This document shows positions 61,107 to 64,000 of a stretch of 64,000 nt of DNA, one piece after another. Under the pieces are notes generated by a model. It saw only the letters and a program-made list of their open reading frames with translations, was not told the origin of the DNA and ran no database searches. The translations under genes were made by a program, and so were the position numbers. Each line of letters starts with the position of its first letter. Position 1 is the stretch's first letter. The DNA lies in assembly GCF_029168945.1 (NCBI RefSeq), contig NC_083602.1, positions 61,276,600 through 61,340,599 on the forward strand. The letters are read 5' to 3'. Source of the stretch: Cannabis sativa (taxonomy: Eukaryota > Streptophyta > Magnoliopsida > Rosales > Cannabaceae).

Positions 61107-64000
61107 CGATCTTGTCCAGCTCTTGGAATTGGTACTGTCATGTTGAATCTAGATGGAGGAAAAGTTACTGAATAAGGCATATTCGACATGTACTAAATAT
61201 CAAAAGAAATCTGATCTCAGTTGCTGTGATGGATCAAGATGGTTGCTTTGTTAAAGTTGAAAATGGTATGTTGAAGGTTATAAAGGGATATATGACAGTC
61301 ATGACTAAAGTTAGTAGGAATGGTATTTATATACTGAATGGAACTTCAGCCAAGAACCATGTTAATGCCACCACCTCAGATAACAACAGATCAACAATGA
61401 TTTGGCAAAGAAGGCTTGGCCACATTAGCCTTGGTGGTCTAAAATATCTGAGTAAGAAAAGAGTGTTTGAGAAGGAACAAATCACTGACATGGATCTATG
61501 TGAGCAATGTGTGCTTAGGAAATCAACAAAGATCAAATTTGGGATTGGAAAGCACACCTCAAGAACCAAATTAGACCACCTGCACAAAGATTTATGGGGA
61601 CCTTCAAGGACTCTCTTAAGAGGTGGAGCAAGGTACTTTCTAACTGTTATAGATGATTATACCAAATATGTGTGGATTAATATTCTAAAAAATAAAAAAT
61701 GATGCCTTTAAAAAGTTCAAGGAGCTAAGAGCCATGCTTGAAACTCAAACTGGAAAGAAAATTAAGAAATTGAGAACTGATAATGGCCTGGAGTTCTGTG
61801 CAAATTTGTTTAATGATTATTGCAGAAAGGTTCGTATTGGAAGGCACCTAACAGTTCCAAGGAACTTTTAGAAAATGGGTCTTGCTGAGAGAATGAATAG
61901 AACCATTCTTGGAAGTGTAAGATGCATGTTAATATACTCTGGTTTGCCTAAGAACTTTTGGGCAGAGGTTGCTGTCACAACATGCTATCTAATCAATGGA
62001 TGTCCTTCATCTACAATAAATTTCAAAACTCTATCTAAAATGTGGTGTGGCCATGTTACAAGCTATGATCATTTGAAGATCTTTCGATGTGTGGCTTATT
62101 CTCACATTAGACAGGGAAAAATTTATTCTAGAGCAACAAAATGCATTTTCTTAGGATACCCTGAAGGAGTAAAAGGGTATAAGATGTGGAGCATAGAAGA
62201 AGGAAATCATCAAAAGAACTTCATCGATAGAGATGTTGTATTTGATGAAAACACCATGTACAAGGATCTTTCAAAAGAAAAGGGTTCACACATAGCTGGT
62301 AATAAGATCAGAGTGAAAGTTCAAATTGAGGTAAAGCAAATTGAGAAGGTTCAGATGGTAGATGACACTGTTGAACAAGAAATTGAAGAACAAGCTGGTA
62401 AATAATCTGAGCATGATGATGAGTGTCAAGGTTATCAGTTAACCAGAGATATGGAAAGGATAGATATCAGACCACCAAACAGGTTTGGATATGCTGATTT
62501 AATCTTCTATGCTCTAAATATATCAGAATTTGATGGTGAGGAACCTTGCTCCTATGAAGAAGCTATGGTGTCCATTTACAAGCTAGAATGGAACTCAGCA
62601 ATGCAACAAGAAGCAGTATTTTTTTTGAGGAAGAAAAGCACATGGATAATAGTGAAAAAACCAGTAGGGTGTAAGGTGATAAGCTATAAATGGGTGTATA
62701 AGTACAAAGAAGGTATTCCTGGGATTGAGGAAGTAAGATTCAAGGCTACATTAGTAGCTAGAGGCTTCACACAGAGAGAGGGAATTGATTATAATGAAGC
62801 TTTCTCTCCTATTGTGAAACACACCTCCATCAGATTACTTGTAAGCATTGTTACTACTGAGGATCTTGGATTGGAACAACTAGATGTTAAAACAGCTTTT
62901 CTCCATGGAAGAGGAAATTTACATGAGGCAACCAAAAGGCTTTGAAGAAAATGGAAAGGAAGACTATGTTTGCCTATTGAAAAGATTCCTATATGGCCTA
63001 AAACAGTCCTTTAGGAAATAGTACAAAAGATTTAATGAATATGTACTGAAAATTAATTTAAGGAGAAGTGCCTAGTTGTGTTTACGTTAGGTACTCAAGT
63101 TGCATCATCTATCTTCTCCTATATGTAGATGATATGCTAATTGCTGAAAAACATATGGGCGAAATAGACAAAGTCAAGATGCTTCTGAGTAAGGAATTTG
63201 AAATGAAAGACCTTGGCCCAACTAAAAGAATTTTAGGGATTGAGATTACAAGGAACAAAAAATGGAGAAGCTTAATGTTCTCTGAAAGTGGTTACATCTC
63301 GAAAATTCTATCAAAATTTGGTTTCACTAATGTGAAACTTGTTAGCACACCCTTTACTCAACTCTTCAAGCTATCTACTTCACAAGTTCCATCTAATGAA
63401 GAAGATATTAGCTACATGGAAAAGGTACCCTATACTAGCATTGTAGGCAGTATAATGTACCTTATGATCTGTACAAGACCATATCTAAGTCATGTAGTGA
63501 GTGTGAGCAAATTTATGGGACAACCTGGTGTAGAGCATTGGAAAGCAACCAAATGGATACTCAGGTATCTAAAGAAGACACCTGAGGTTGGTCTCATATA
63601 TGGAACATGTCATACTACCTCAAATGTAGTAGGAGATGTGGATTCAGACTATGCTGGTGACCTTGCCACAAGAAGATCCTAATCTGGCTATGTGTTTCTG
63701 CTAAACCAGTGTACAATAAATTGGAAATTGAATCTCCAAGTTGTTGTGGCTTTTTCTACTACAGAAGCCGAATACATAGCTTGTACAAAAGTTGTCAAAG
63801 AAGCCTTGTGGCTCAAAGAGATAACAAGGGAACTAGGGATTGATCAGCAGACTGTTTGCATTCATTGTGATAGTCAAAATGCTTTACATCTCAATAAGAA
63901 TCAAATCTTTCATGAGAGAACAAAGTACATTGATGTTATGTTACACTTCATCCAAAATAATCTATCCAGTGGCAAGGTTCAAATAATTAATGATAGAACT
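61107..64000 (+). pseudogene. copia B pol (integrase, RT, RNase H; runs off window)
   Basis: Protease was lost at the LTR junction. Pre-integrase and integrase start (RRLGHISLGGLKYLS, CEQCVLRKST, GGARYFLTVIDDYTKY; 61226-61702), then a frameshift. The integrase C-terminal half follows (GLAERMNRTILGS, 61875-62405), with a stop at about 62403. RT (62451-62945) has KWVYKYKEG, RGFTQREGIDYNEAFSP and LDVKTAFLHG, then a frameshift. The catalytic YVDDML is intact at about 63121 (63068-63682). RNase H follows after a TAA at 63680 (CTEAEYIAC-like and HCDSQNALHLNKN) to the window end. More complete than element A, but not functional. Confidence 0.85.

Larger units (their letters stand above)
58001..64000 (+). 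mobile_element. Ty1/copia element B, orthologous insertion to element A (runs off window)
   Basis: 5' LTR 58001-58355 with preceding TAAAC (TAAAT in copy A), primer site TGATATCAGAGC starting at 58358, gag from 58429, pol from 61107 to beyond the window. The insertion position relative to the SDR exons is the same as for element A, so the two descend from one insertion. A 1.86-kb-family LTR is embedded at 59255-61106. The 3' LTR is not in the window. Confidence 0.9.

Overview
The window is AT-rich plant nuclear DNA, most likely from a eudicot. The evidence is Ty1/copia elements with initiator-tRNA-type primer sites, plant-type LINEs, a CACTA relic, MITEs, Helitrons, and an intron-containing tropinone-reductase-like SDR gene. 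I cannot name the species from sequence alone. No rRNA, tRNA, CRISPR or bacterial-type operon is present.

Layout. 1-3791: the end of an unidentified retroelement whose probable LTR is split by a solo copia LTR (1486-3364, target duplication GTTAT). 6728-6930: a TRIM-like relic. 7177-12589 and 13154-18526: two closely related copia-derived elements, each with ~250-bp LTRs and intact 5-bp target duplications. They keep only an RNase H stub at the 3' end; the rest of the interior is non-coding and packed with short hairpins. A third, 5'-truncated copy lies at 53462-54435. 18549-19384: two nested Tourist-like MITEs. 20030-20270 (minus): a small arabinogalactan/transmembrane-type protein pseudogene, with a LINE (20403-21741) inserted just upstream of it. 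22290-33378: a large copia element with 1.86-kb LTRs, no recognisable gag, a GC-rich block of unknown origin and a pol broken by stops. It sits inside a CACTA relic (to about 35870).

Genes. The only apparently intact host gene is a five-exon SDR on the minus strand (47888 down to 36660, 271 codons). Its second intron is about 9.4 kb and contains a copia element, itself carrying a hAT-type insertion, plus a Helitron and MITEs. A second copy of the 3' half of this gene lies at 56164-57591 with the same copia element at the same intron position (58001 to the window end). The copia insertion therefore predates the tandem duplication. The second copia carries a solo LTR of the 1.86-kb family. Exons 1-2 of the second gene, if they exist, lie beyond position 64000.

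Most notable observation. The interior of the 7177 and 13154 elements is nearly a continuous series of small inverted repeats, many with the shape stem-CTGAA-stem, often with one bulged base beside the closing C:G pair. This is a candidate structured non-coding retrotransposon RNA. All coordinates and comparisons were read by eye, without alignment or folding software.
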